The position numbers were made by a program, and so were the translations under genes. DNA of 64,000 bases, taken from the NCBI RefSeq assembly GCF_002117005.1, contig NZ_CP021023.1, positions 558,001 through 622,000 on the forward strand, given 5' to 3'. Of this stretch, positions 42,165-50,503 are shown piece by piece. Numbering within the stretch: the stretch's first letter is position 1; each line of letters begins with the position of its first letter. Below the pieces are notes generated by a model, which was not told the origin of the DNA, did no database searches, and saw only the letters and a list, made by a program, of their open reading frames with translations. The DNA comes from Sedimentisphaera salicampi (GTDB lineage Bacteria; Planctomycetota; Phycisphaerae; Sedimentisphaerales; Sedimentisphaeraceae).

Positions 42165-43574
42165 ATGTCAGAAGAAACAGCTAACAAATTAGATATCAAC
42201 GTATCTACTGAAAAAGTTGGCCCGTGCAGGATGAAGGTTACGATTGAGGTTCCGGAAGACACAATCAAGAATGTTCTTTCAGAACAGTATTCAGACCTTC
42301 AGAAAGAGGTTGTTCTCCCTGGTTTCAGGCGGGGAAGAGCCCCGAGAAGGCTTATTCAGAAACGTTTCGGCAGCGAGATACAAGAGCAGGCAAAGCTGAA
42401 GCTGCTTTCAGACTGCACCGACCAGGCACTTGAAGAGGAGAATCTTGAAACACTCGGCGAGCCTGATATAGACCACGAAAATCTTGAGCTCCCGGAGGAA
42501 GGGGCTTTTACATACGATTTTGAGGTAAATGTGCGGCCTGAAATTGAGCTGCCGGAGATTGAAGGCATTGAGATTGAAAAACCTGTACACAAGATGGCAG
42601 ATGATTTCGTTGACAATCAGCTTGAGCAGATTCAAAAGAGGTTTGCTGAATGGGTAAATCGAGATGAAAATGAACCGGTTGAAAAAGACGACCAGATAAT
42701 CGCTGATATTGTGGTTACCCCTGAAGGAGAAGAGCCGGTTACTGCGGAAGAATCTGAGCTGTTTGTTTCAAGCGGACAGGGATTTTCAGGCAAGGTGCCG
42801 GTGGAAGATCTTGATAAACTGCTCGCCGGAAAAAAAATCGGCGAGGAAGCTGAAACCGAAACAGATGTACCGGAAGATTTCTTCAACGATCAATTCAAAG
42901 GCAAGAAGTGCAAGGTTAAGATCAAGATCAAAGAGATCAAATACAACAAACTCCCAGAGCTGAACGATGAGTTTGCCGCTAAGATTGGCTTTGATAGCAT
43001 GGATCAGGTTAAAGAACGTATAGCCGAATATGGAAAGCAGGATGCAGAGAGACAAACCCAATCAGCTCTCAGTCAGAACGTTAAGGATTATCTGCTTGAA
43101 AACTGCGAATTTGAGCTGCCGGAAAATCTCGTCTCCGAGCAAGCAGATTCTGTGATGAAGCGTGAATATACAAGGCTGATGATGCAGGGATACGGCGAGG
43201 AAGAGCTCAAACGCCAGCTTGAGCAAATTCAAGCCAGAAGCAAAGATAACGCACGTAATATGCTTAAGTCTGTATTTATAATGGACGCAATTGCTGACAA
43301 GTACGATATAGAAGTTACACAGGAAGAGATGAACGGATATATCGCTCAAACCGCAGCACAGCAGGGAAGAAGACCTGAGAAGGTGCGGGAAGAGCTTTAT
43401 AAAGACGGCTCTCTTCAGGAGTTCACTATGCAGGCAAGAGAGCAGAAGTGTATTGACATGATCATCGAAAAAGCCAACGTTAAAGAAGTGTCGCCGGAAG
43501 AAAACACTGACGAAAACCAGCAGGAAAGCGAGGGCGAAAATTCGCAGGAAAACTCTCAAGAAGACTCAGAATAA
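42165..43574 (+). CDS. tig: Trigger factor, ribosome-associated chaperone
   Basis: This chaperone binds nascent chains at the ribosome exit and has peptidyl-prolyl isomerase activity. The ribosome-binding signature G-F-R-R-G-R-A-P appears at about residue 46 in the N-terminal domain. A PPIase-like middle domain (about 150-245) and the helical C-terminal substrate cradle follow. The last 25 residues are an acidic Glu/Ser/Asn tail. At 469 residues it is of usual length. AAGGG precedes the ATG. A terminator immediately upstream and another downstream suggest a monocistronic transcript whose promoter would have to lie in or before the structured leader. Confidence 0.95.
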   Translation: MSEETANKLDINVSTEKVGPCRMKVTIEVPEDTIKNVLSEQYSDLQKEVVLPGFRRGRAPRRLIQKRFGSEIQEQAKLKLLSDCTDQALEEENLETLGEPDIDHENLELPEEGAFTYDFEVNVRPEIELPEIEGIEIEKPVHKMADDFVDNQLEQIQKRFAEWVNRDENEPVEKDDQIIADIVVTPEGEEPVTAEESELFVSSGQGFSGKVPVEDLDKLLAGKKIGEEAETETDVPEDFFNDQFKGKKCKVKIKIKEIKYNKLPELNDEFAAKIGFDSMDQVKERIAEYGKQDAERQTQSALSQNVKDYLLENCEFELPENLVSEQADSVMKREYTRLMMQGYGEEELKRQLEQIQARSKDNARNMLKSVFIMDAIADKYDIEVTQEEMNGYIAQTAAQQGRRPEKVREELYKDGSLQEFTMQAREQKCIDMIIEKANVKEVSPEENTDENQQESEGENSQENSQEDSE

Positions 43575-43594
43575 GCATTAAAACACGCAAATCT

Positions 43595-43634
43595 ACGGGG
43601 AAAGCTGAAGATAAGGCTTTCCCCGTTTTATTTT
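43595..43634 (+). terminator. Rho-independent terminator after tig
   Basis: ACGGGGAAAGC (43595-43605) pairs perfectly with GCTTTCCCCGT (43616-43626), followed by TTTATTTT. Confidence 0.92.
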
Positions 43635-43694
43635 GAGCAAAGTTAGATAAAATATACGCAGTCTTGCTAACTTTTGCTTTGGGATATAACAGTA

Positions 43695-45062
43695 ATGTAT
43701 GATTTGAGAGATACGATCTGCGCACTGAGCAGCGGCAGCCTTGATGCGCCAAGGCATATAATCAGGCTATCCGGCTCTAAATGTGAAATCGGCCTTGATA
43801 AACTCGTTGATAATAGAATCTTGGATCGTGGAATTGAGAAACGAAATGCCGCCCTTAGCTTCAGGGGAGGCAAGATAGAGTTTTCAGCATTTGTATATTC
43901 ATTCCCTGAAGGTGCTTCATACACGCTTGAAAGGCTTATTGAGATTCACGCGTATTGCCCCCTGCCCGCAGCGGAAGAAATAATCAATGCCATAACACAG
44001 GTAGATGGGATAAGACTTGCCGGCCCGGGCGAGTTTACATACAGGGCATTTATGAACGGCAGGCTCAGCCTAGCACAATCAGAGGCCGTTTCGCAGATTG
44101 TCTCTGGGAGCAGCGTTTATCATATTCAAGCAGCTCAGAAACTTATGAAAGGCGATTTGACAAACCGCCTTGAACAAATAAAAAATTCTATAGTGGAGCT
44201 TCTCGGCCTATTCGAGGCCGGGCTTGATTTTTCCAGCGAAGATATTGTGTTTATTCAGCCTGAAGAGGCCAAAAAAAGAACGGAAGAGATAAAGAAAACT
44301 CTCAGTGAAATTATAGACAGCAACCTCGCCTACGAAAGGATGCTCGGGCTGGCTTCTGTTGCTGCTGCGGGACCGCCTAATGCAGGAAAGAGCTCGCTGG
44401 TGAATGCTCTGCTCGGCTCTGAAAGGGCTATTGTTTCAGCAAAACAGGCCACAACGAGGGATATTTTGAGCGCTGTATGTTCGCTGGAATATCAGGATTG
44501 CGTTTTGAGCGACTGCGCCGGGTTGATGGCGGCTTCTTTCGATGATAAGATTGAGCTTGCCGCCCAGGAACTTGCGGGCGAGTATATACTCTCTTCGGAT
44601 TTGATACTGTTCTGTGTAGAATCGGGTAAGATGGACTATACTGAAGAGAAAAGGGTATTTGAAAAGATAAGAAATAAGAATATCCTCGGTGTTGCGACAA
44701 AATGTGACTTAGCAAGCAGCAAAGAGGCTCTTGAGGATATTTTTGGAATAAGTTTTGTGGAATTCAGCATCAAGCAGCGGGAAAAACTGACAGCAATGAA
44801 AACTGAAATCCAGAACCGGCTAAGCGAGCTCGTTCCTGCTGGTGAGCAGATTACAGCAGTAAACAAAAGACACAGAGATTCAGTTTTCCAATGCCTTAAA
44901 GATTTGGACAAGGCTGCTGAACTCTTTGCTGGAGGGGATGAGGAGCTGGCGGCATTATGCCTTCGCGAGGGTTACAGCAAAATAGCCGATATAGACCAGC
45001 AGAAGGATCTAGACGAGAGAGTTTTATCGAGTATTTTTCAGAACTTTTGTATTGGCAAGTAA
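43695..45062 (+). CDS. mnmE: tRNA modification GTPase MnmE, divergent
   Basis: With MnmG this GTPase modifies the wobble uridine (cmnm5U) of several tRNAs. The 455-residue protein has the N-terminal tetrahydrofolate-binding domain (Y-D-L-R-D-T-I-C-A-L-S-S-G; G-P-G-E-F-T-Y-R-A-F-M-N-G-R-L), a helical domain, an embedded G domain, and the C-terminal F-C-I-G-K catalytic cysteine motif. The G domain is unusual: G1 is G-P-P-N-A-G-K-S-S, G3 is D-C-A-G-L-M where D-T-A-G-x-R is expected, G4 is T-K-C-D instead of N-K-x-D, and the S-A-K G5 motif is not evident. The start is the ATG at 43695. The next gene starts 11 bp after its stop. Confidence 0.88.
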   Translation: MYDLRDTICALSSGSLDAPRHIIRLSGSKCEIGLDKLVDNRILDRGIEKRNAALSFRGGKIEFSAFVYSFPEGASYTLERLIEIHAYCPLPAAEEIINAITQVDGIRLAGPGEFTYRAFMNGRLSLAQSEAVSQIVSGSSVYHIQAAQKLMKGDLTNRLEQIKNSIVELLGLFEAGLDFSSEDIVFIQPEEAKKRTEEIKKTLSEIIDSNLAYERMLGLASVAAAGPPNAGKSSLVNALLGSERAIVSAKQATTRDILSAVCSLEYQDCVLSDCAGLMAASFDDKIELAAQELAGEYILSSDLILFCVESGKMDYTEEKRVFEKIRNKNILGVATKCDLASSKEALEDIFGISFVEFSIKQREKLTAMKTEIQNRLSELVPAGEQITAVNKRHRDSVFQCLKDLDKAAELFAGGDEELAALCLREGYSKIADIDQQKDLDERVLSSIFQNFCIGK

Positions 45063-45073
45063 GGACGCTTCAA

Positions 45074-46027
45074 TTGGAGATAAGATTTTCAGGCACAGGT
45101 TACAGCTCTTCGATAAGCATTAATTCATTTTTTGCCGGCAAGGAAAACAGAATACTGGAGCCGGCAAAGGATGTGATTTACAACTGCAACAAAAACCGCA
45201 ATGAAGACAAGTCCCCATTGCGTGATATGCCCTACAATCAGGACAACTTTGACTGGGTATTGAGAATTTCCGATGAGTATAACTTAAAGGGCAAACGGAT
45301 GCTCTTGTTTGCATATTCAAAAGAAATCGAGCAGATGATGGGCTTGCCGTTAAGCAGGATTTCCGCAATCAGACTGGACAGCAGCGAAGAAGAGGCGAAA
45401 CAGAAGGCAGAAAATTTTACGTCAGCAGACAACGAGGCCGGGATAATATATATTCCCCCTGCAGGCAATGAGAAGGCCTTTTCCATTCTCGAAAGACTTG
45501 CAAAGCTCGATTCAAATACTTTCGTATTCTCTGAGAACTTCTCAGAGCGGATTAAAAGCTTTGAAAGCAAAAAGATTGTTCTGAAAAAGATAAGACTCTT
45601 CAGCCCCCTCGGGCTTCCAGGGCTTCTTGCTGGAGCCTTTTCAGGAATTGACATAGACCAGCTCCTTTCCGGCGCAAGGCGGATAGACAGTTTCCTTGGC
45701 AGGGAATATCCGCAAAAAAACCCTGCCGCTATTTTCGCATCGAAAATATTTCACAGCAATCCGGAGAAAAACGGCGTGAAGTTTGAGTGCAAGAACGACA
45801 GCCTAAAGGGGATCTGCAAAATGTGCAATGCCATGATGGAAAATTACATAAACTGCAGCGGCACAGAGGCACTGTCTGTTTCATTTGGGATCAAAGAACC
45901 CGGGCAAAGCGATATAAATCTTGTCATAGATGAGCTCACTGAATACAAACTTGGTATGCTGATATACTTCCTTCAAACAGCTTCAACAATGCTTGGGGAA
46001 TTCTCTAATCTGAGACGAGATCTATAA
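45074..46027 (+). CDS. Divergent glucose-6-phosphate isomerase-like (SIS fold) protein
   Basis: From a TTG at 45074, with AAGGA eight bases upstream, the product has 317 residues. Segment K-K-I-R-L-F-S-P-L-G-L-P-G-L-L-A-G-A-F-S-G-I-D-I-D-Q-L-L-S-G-A resembles the phosphoglucose isomerase signature around V-G-L-L-P-A ... G-I-D-I-x-x-L-L-x-G-A. The end (E-L-T-E-Y-K-L-G-M-L-I-Y-F-L-Q-T) aligns with the C-terminal T-L-G-x-L-I-x-x-Y-E helix. The protein is shorter than bacterial isomerases (about 420-550) and ends before the N-P-F-x-Q-x-G-V-E region. The usual G-G-S/G-I-G-G-S loop near the N-terminus is not recognisable. Activity is doubtful; a sugar-phosphate-binding role is possible. Confidence 0.5.
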   Translation: MEIRFSGTGYSSSISINSFFAGKENRILEPAKDVIYNCNKNRNEDKSPLRDMPYNQDNFDWVLRISDEYNLKGKRMLLFAYSKEIEQMMGLPLSRISAIRLDSSEEEAKQKAENFTSADNEAGIIYIPPAGNEKAFSILERLAKLDSNTFVFSENFSERIKSFESKKIVLKKIRLFSPLGLPGLLAGAFSGIDIDQLLSGARRIDSFLGREYPQKNPAAIFASKIFHSNPEKNGVKFECKNDSLKGICKMCNAMMENYINCSGTEALSVSFGIKEPGQSDINLVIDELTEYKLGMLIYFLQTASTMLGEFSNLRRDL

Positions 46028-47137
46028 TCAGCCCTGCTTTTGAAAGGCTTCTTCTTCCTCATGCTTTTTATCCATGCAGATACTGGTAAACCAGCCTCCC
46101 CACACGCCGAGACAGCCGTAAATTATAAACTGAAAAGGAAGAACAGCGGTCATCGGAGAATTAAAGTAGTTTGGAGGGAGGAATTTATTTATAGTTTCCA
46201 GATTTGATTCCTTTGCTAGAAATACGTAAGTAAAAAATGCAGCTACTGCTACCGAGAGATATAGAATCTCTACAGAAGATTTGAAATGCTTTCTTACAAG
46301 GTATGCAGCTATTCCAAAACCGGTTATCAGGCCGAAAGCTATCTGCTGAGCCAGCGGCTGATGATGAACAATTCCGAAATTTTCCACGGGCAGCATAATG
46401 CCTAAAACAAGGTATCTGGAAATAATATAGCCTGCTATCGAGCATACCGCAAGAGGCACTATAAAGGCCTTTTCTGTCCAGTTGAACATTACTTCCGGCT
46501 GAGGTGTATGCAGTCTTTTCGAGCCAAAGAGCCTGGCGGTTAAGAAACTTCCGTAATGAGCTGCAAGCACTGCAGCGAGCCAGAAGAATATCTCCCAGCG
46601 GAATGAGGTATATACCTGTGCCTGCTGTTCAGCAGAACTGCTGTACATCAAAAGACTGCTCAGATCGCCAGTCCTTAGTCCCCAGAGGCCGAAGCCGGTT
46701 AGAGCTGCAAGGCTTCCGTACATCGGAGTTGAAGGCCAGCCTAAAGCGCATCCTGCCATACCAGCAAGAAAAGCTGCGGCTATAACAAGGATCGAGCTCT
46801 TCAGGGTAAGCGTTCCTCCTATAAAACAGATTGCATCGAATCTGCTGCTACCGGCTGCAATTGGCCAGAGAAGCATACCAATCGCCACCATCCCCGTAAT
46901 GCACACGATAATCATTCGAAGCTTATTAGCAACCTTGAGTTCGGTGAAGAATACTATAAAAAACATTGCTATAAACGCACCTACAACCTTACTTTCTGCA
47001 AAATTGTAAGATATAGCAAAAGGATCAGAAACAGCCCTGTTATAGACAAATATTCCGGCAATTGCAAGAATCACCAGCGCAGCAGCCGGATAGATCACAT
47101 TCTTAAGATTTATTTTAGGTGTATCTTCATCAATCAT
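46028..47137 (-). CDS. Multi-pass membrane protein of unknown function
   Basis: The 369-residue product has about ten hydrophobic helices, starting near residues 16-32 (I-Y-P-A-A-A-L-V-I-L-A-I-A-G-I-F-V-Y), with short polar loops and an acidic C-terminal tail. A distinctive stretch is G-C-A-L-G-W-P-S-T-P-M-Y-G-S-L-A-A-L-T-G-F-G-L-W-G-L-R. I do not recognise the family. I chose the ATG at 47137 (AGGGC eight bases before) over the TTG two codons upstream. Its stop abuts the stop of the convergent PGI-like gene with no spacer, so no terminator separates them. Confidence 0.7.
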   Translation of the reverse strand: MIDEDTPKINLKNVIYPAAALVILAIAGIFVYNRAVSDPFAISYNFAESKVVGAFIAMFFIVFFTELKVANKLRMIIVCITGMVAIGMLLWPIAAGSSRFDAICFIGGTLTLKSSILVIAAAFLAGMAGCALGWPSTPMYGSLAALTGFGLWGLRTGDLSSLLMYSSSAEQQAQVYTSFRWEIFFWLAAVLAAHYGSFLTARLFGSKRLHTPQPEVMFNWTEKAFIVPLAVCSIAGYIISRYLVLGIMLPVENFGIVHHQPLAQQIAFGLITGFGIAAYLVRKHFKSSVEILYLSVAVAAFFTYVFLAKESNLETINKFLPPNYFNSPMTAVLPFQFIIYGCLGVWGGWFTSICMDKKHEEEEAFQKQG

Positions 47138-47381
47138 TTTCAAGCCCTGATAACATTTTCAATTTGGCAGGTTATTTTATTCGAAGCAGGTAAAATTAAA
47201 AGAAGAAACGCAGGAATTTATCACGTCAGTAAAAAACTAATTTAAGATATAAACCTTATGTCCTCATTTCATTACTGAAAGAAGAACTAATTTTTGGCTT
47301 TTTTTGGGTGCTTATTTTAATATAATAACGACCGATTTGGAGCCGTCAAACGATCGTTATAGCAATTATGAGGTTTAATCA
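47138..47381 (+). other. AT-rich leader of the pyrophosphorylase gene with an inverted repeat
   Basis: ATAACGACCG (47325-47334) and CGATCGTTAT (47351-47360) form an inverted repeat with one mismatch and a 16-base loop, 22 bp before the ATG. AACGATCGTT (47349-47358) is itself a perfect palindrome. TATAAT at 47321-47326 could be a -10 element, which would put the repeat at the transcript start as an operator or leader hairpin. Nothing else was seen. Confidence 0.45.
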
Positions 47382-48806
47382 ATGAGCTTAACTGAGAAAT
47401 ACGAAAAACTTAAACACAAACTGAACAGGATTGGCCAGGAGCAGCTTCTTAGGTTTTGGGAAGAACTTGAGGAAACCAAAAGAGAAAGGCTTCTGAGAGA
47501 TATTGAACAGCTTGAGTTTGAAAATATCCCCAGATGGGTTGAAAAATACGTGAAGCGGGAGCATTCTGTGGAATTGCCCAGCGAATTCGATCCTGCCCCC
47601 TATTTCAAAGCGGAGCCCCCGAAAGGTCAAGAAGAAACTTATGCGGATGCAAAAGCTGTTGGCGAGGACTTAATCCGCCAAGGTAAAGTTGGTGCGTTTG
47701 TAGTAGCCGGCGGCCAGGGCACAAGGCTCGGCTTCGGCGGGCCGAAAGGCTGCTACCCAGTGAGCCCGGTTAAAAACAAAACCCTTTTCCAGATATTTGC
47801 TGAAACAATACTCTTTGCAAACCGAAAATACGGGGCTAAGATTCCTTGGTATGTAATGACTAGCCCGCTCAACCATAACGCCACTGTTCAGGCATTTGAA
47901 GAAAACAACTACTTCGGCTTGGACAAAAATGATGTATATATGTTTGAGCAGGGAACAATGCCTAATTTCCAGTTTGACGGAAAGATTTTCCTTTCCGAAA
48001 AAGATGAAATCGCCAAGAGCCCCGACGGCCACGGCGGGAGCCTCAAAGCACTTTACGCAAGAGGTGCTGTGGCGGATATGCAGAAACGGGGAATTGAGCA
48101 TTTGAGCTATTTTCAGGTGGATAATCCGCTTATCCAAATTATGGATCCGCTCTTTATCGGGCTGCATGCCAAAGCGGATGCGGAGATGTCTTCAAAGGCT
48201 CTGATTAAGGGCTATCCCAAGGAAAAGGTAGGCAATTTCTGCCTTGTAAACGGCCGAGTTAATGTAATTGAATACAGCGACCTGCCGGATGAAGAAGCCG
48301 AGAAGAAAAATCCAGACGGAAGCCTTGTTTTCCAGCTTGGTTCTATTGCAATACACATCATTAGCAGAAGCTTTATTGAGGATATCAATTCCGAGGGCTT
48401 TGCTCTTCCGTTCCACAGAGCGGTTAAGAAGATTCCCCACGTAAATAAAGTTGGCGAGAAGGTTAAGCCCGAAGAGAAGAACGGTATCAAACTCGAAACA
48501 TTCGTATTTGATGCCCTGCCGATGGCGGGAGAATCTGTGATCCTTGAAACGCTCAGAGAGGAAGAATTCGCTCCGGTTAAGAACAAGGAAGGCGTTGACA
48601 GCCCCGCTGTTACAAGAGAGATGATGACCGAACGGGCAGCCAAATGGCTCGAAGCAGCGGGCGTTGATATTCCACGCACCCCCGAAGGCAAGGCAGACTG
48701 CATTATTGAGATGAGCCCCCTTTTTGCAGCCTGCATAAATGATATAATTGAAAAGAAGAGCGAACTGCCCGAATTCGAAGCGGGCAAAACTTACTATTTA
48801 GAGTAA
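47382..48806 (+). CDS. Eukaryote-type UDP-sugar pyrophosphorylase (UAP/UGP family)
   Basis: This enzyme makes a UDP-sugar, most likely UDP-N-acetylglucosamine, from UTP and the sugar 1-phosphate. The 474-residue protein has the UDPGP-family loop G-G-Q-G-T-R-L-G-F-G-G-P-K-G-C-Y-P-V and then T-L-F-Q-I-F-A-E, M-T-S-P-L-N-H and F-E-Q-G-T-M-P, as in eukaryotic UAP1, rather than the GlmU or GalU type common in bacteria. L-L-R-D-I-E-Q-L-E-F-E-N-I at the N-terminus also resembles the UAP1 leader. GAGG precedes the ATG. The neighbouring galE suggests a route to UDP-GalNAc or UDP-Gal. Sugar specificity is inferred. Confidence 0.88.
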   Translation: MSLTEKYEKLKHKLNRIGQEQLLRFWEELEETKRERLLRDIEQLEFENIPRWVEKYVKREHSVELPSEFDPAPYFKAEPPKGQEETYADAKAVGEDLIRQGKVGAFVVAGGQGTRLGFGGPKGCYPVSPVKNKTLFQIFAETILFANRKYGAKIPWYVMTSPLNHNATVQAFEENNYFGLDKNDVYMFEQGTMPNFQFDGKIFLSEKDEIAKSPDGHGGSLKALYARGAVADMQKRGIEHLSYFQVDNPLIQIMDPLFIGLHAKADAEMSSKALIKGYPKEKVGNFCLVNGRVNVIEYSDLPDEEAEKKNPDGSLVFQLGSIAIHIISRSFIEDINSEGFALPFHRAVKKIPHVNKVGEKVKPEEKNGIKLETFVFDALPMAGESVILETLREEEFAPVKNKEGVDSPAVTREMMTERAAKWLEAAGVDIPRTPEGKADCIIEMSPLFAACINDIIEKKSELPEFEAGKTYYLE

Positions 48807-48816
48807 GGAATTTGTT

Positions 48817-49389
48817 ATGAAGCCTGAAAGCCTAAAAACAAGATTCAGCGTTTTCCTGAAAGCTATTACCGCAGCGGTTATTGCAGCAGCCATATTTGCG
48901 GCTTCCGGCTGCTCGCAGGGATTAAGGTTTGAAGAGCCCGCGGAGATGAGCGAGGCTGCAAACAACTACAATTGTTCCAAGAAAGAAGCGATGAACAAGC
49001 TTAAGGAAGAACTTGAAGAGACGGGCTTTAAGATAGACAAATTCGACACTGAAAAGGGCTACCTGCTCACAGCACCACTTCGCGGCGGTCAGTTTTTCGA
49101 GCTTTGGCGCAGAGACAACATGACACTTCAAGCTGCAGGTTACAGCAATATCCAGAGCATTGTTCGGATAGGTGAATTTGAATTTGCAGAAGGCAGCGTA
49201 CAGGGCAATGTCCTTGTTAAACAGCTTCGGATAGATAAGGATTATGAAGGCCTTATTTCAGATATTAATAACGTTTTCACGCAAAGAAGCGGAATGCTTG
49301 CAGGCCTTGAACTGCCTAAAGAAGGTGTTGAGTGGAGCATCGTAGGCAGGGATAAGGCCCTCGAAAAACGCTTTTTGACTTGTTTTTAA
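48817..49389 (+). CDS. Putative lipoprotein between the pyrophosphorylase and galE
   Basis: The 190-residue product has a long signal segment (residues 12-33) ending in a good lipobox, A-A-S-G-C. The mature part is mostly alpha/beta: a helix A-M-N-K-L-K-E-E-L-E-E-T-G-F-K-I is followed by strands such as G-Y-L-L-T-A-P-L-R-G-G-Q-F-F-E-L-W. No family was recognised. AAGGA precedes the ATG 10 bp after the upstream stop, and galE follows after 22 bp. All three are likely one transcript ending at the terminator after galE. Confidence 0.7.
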   Translation: MKPESLKTRFSVFLKAITAAVIAAAIFAASGCSQGLRFEEPAEMSEAANNYNCSKKEAMNKLKEELEETGFKIDKFDTEKGYLLTAPLRGGQFFELWRRDNMTLQAAGYSNIQSIVRIGEFEFAEGSVQGNVLVKQLRIDKDYEGLISDINNVFTQRSGMLAGLELPKEGVEWSIVGRDKALEKRFLTCF

Positions 49390-49411
49390 CCTTTAGAGAA
49401 CGGATAGATTT

Positions 49412-50398
49412 ATGAATGTATTAGTATGCGGCGGAGCCGGCTATATAGGCAGTAATATGACAGCAATGCTCGCTGAAAACGGGCATAAGGCTTATGTTTA
49501 CGATAACCTGAGCAAGGGGCACATCGAAGCAGTAGTACCCGAAGCGGAGTTTATCTATGGAGACCTTGCAGACTATGACAAGCTTGTTCGGGTTATTCGT
49601 GATAAAAAAATTGATGCCGTTATGCACTTTGCAGCCTTTATTGAGGTTGGCGAGAGCGTTAAAGACCCGCTCGGCTACTACAACAACAACTTCTGCAACA
49701 CACACAACCTGCTCAGGGCAATGGACTTTATGGGTGTTAATAAGTTCGTGTTCAGCTCAACAGCAGCAACATACGGGATGCCCGATGAGGTACCAATTGT
49801 AGAAACGCTCCCTAAAGAGCCGATAAATCCTTACGGCGAGAGCAAGTGGGCAGTTGAAAGGATGTGCCACTTCCAAAGCCAAACCGGGCGGCTGAATTAC
49901 GCTGCACTTAGATATTTCAATGCCTGCGGCGCAGGACGAAACAGCCAGTTAGGCGAAGACCACAAACCCGAATCTCATCTTATTCCGCTTATCATTCAGG
50001 CAGCACTCGGGCAAAGAGAAGACATCAAGATTTTCGGCACAGACTACAACACTAAAGACGGAACTTGTGTTCGTGATTATATTCACATTGAAGATCTTTG
50101 CTCTGCGCACCTTTTGGCTCTGGAAAAACTCTCAACAGAAAGCGAGATTGTTTTCAATCTTGGAAACGGAAACGGCTATACAGTTCGAGAGGTTATCGAA
50201 ACTGTGAAGAAAGTTTCAGGGAAGGATTTCAAGGTAACTGAAACCGACCGCCGAGCGGGAGACCCTGCCGTGCTCACAGCCGATTCTGCGAAGGCACAAA
50301 CCCAGCTTGGCTGGAAGCCCAAATGGACAAATCTTGAGGATATCGTAGAAACCGCTTGGAAATTCCACTCTGCCCGCCCAAACGGCTACAGCGGCTAA
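49412..50398 (+). CDS. galE: UDP-glucose 4-epimerase
   Basis: This short-chain dehydrogenase-type enzyme interconverts UDP-Glc and UDP-Gal, and in some members the N-acetyl forms. In 328 residues it shows the NAD loop G-G-A-G-Y-I-G-S-N, D-N-L-S-K-G-H, the catalytic S-S-T-A-A-T-Y-G and Y-G-E-S-K (Tyr/Lys pair), and R-Y-F-N-A-C-G-A. Its association with a UAP-type pyrophosphorylase suggests it may act on UDP-GlcNAc, but the residue that sets this preference was not assessed. A strong terminator follows. Confidence 0.95.
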   Translation: MNVLVCGGAGYIGSNMTAMLAENGHKAYVYDNLSKGHIEAVVPEAEFIYGDLADYDKLVRVIRDKKIDAVMHFAAFIEVGESVKDPLGYYNNNFCNTHNLLRAMDFMGVNKFVFSSTAATYGMPDEVPIVETLPKEPINPYGESKWAVERMCHFQSQTGRLNYAALRYFNACGAGRNSQLGEDHKPESHLIPLIIQAALGQREDIKIFGTDYNTKDGTCVRDYIHIEDLCSAHLLALEKLSTESEIVFNLGNGNGYTVREVIETVKKVSGKDFKVTETDRRAGDPAVLTADSAKAQTQLGWKPKWTNLEDIVETAWKFHSARPNGYSG

Positions 50399-50430
50399 AA
50401 GCTGCAAATATTTCCCAAAAACAAACAAGT

Positions 50431-50459
50431 AAAGCCCCGCCGGAAAGCGGGGCTTTTTT
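50431..50459 (+). terminator. Rho-independent terminator after galE
   Basis: AAAGCCCCGC (50431-50440) pairs with GCGGGGCTTT (50447-50456), 6-base loop, with a six-T run (50454-50459) at its end. Confidence 0.93.
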
Positions 50460-50503
50460 AGTGGAGAATCTATTTTCTCTGAATCTTACGAATCAGTCTG
50501 CTG

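Noticed and set aside
44957-45073. Extended N-terminus of the PGI-like protein overlapping mnmE
   Set aside because: The overlap of over 100 bp reads an alternative frame of mnmE's conserved C-terminus; a TTG with a good ribosome-binding site lies just after the mnmE stop.
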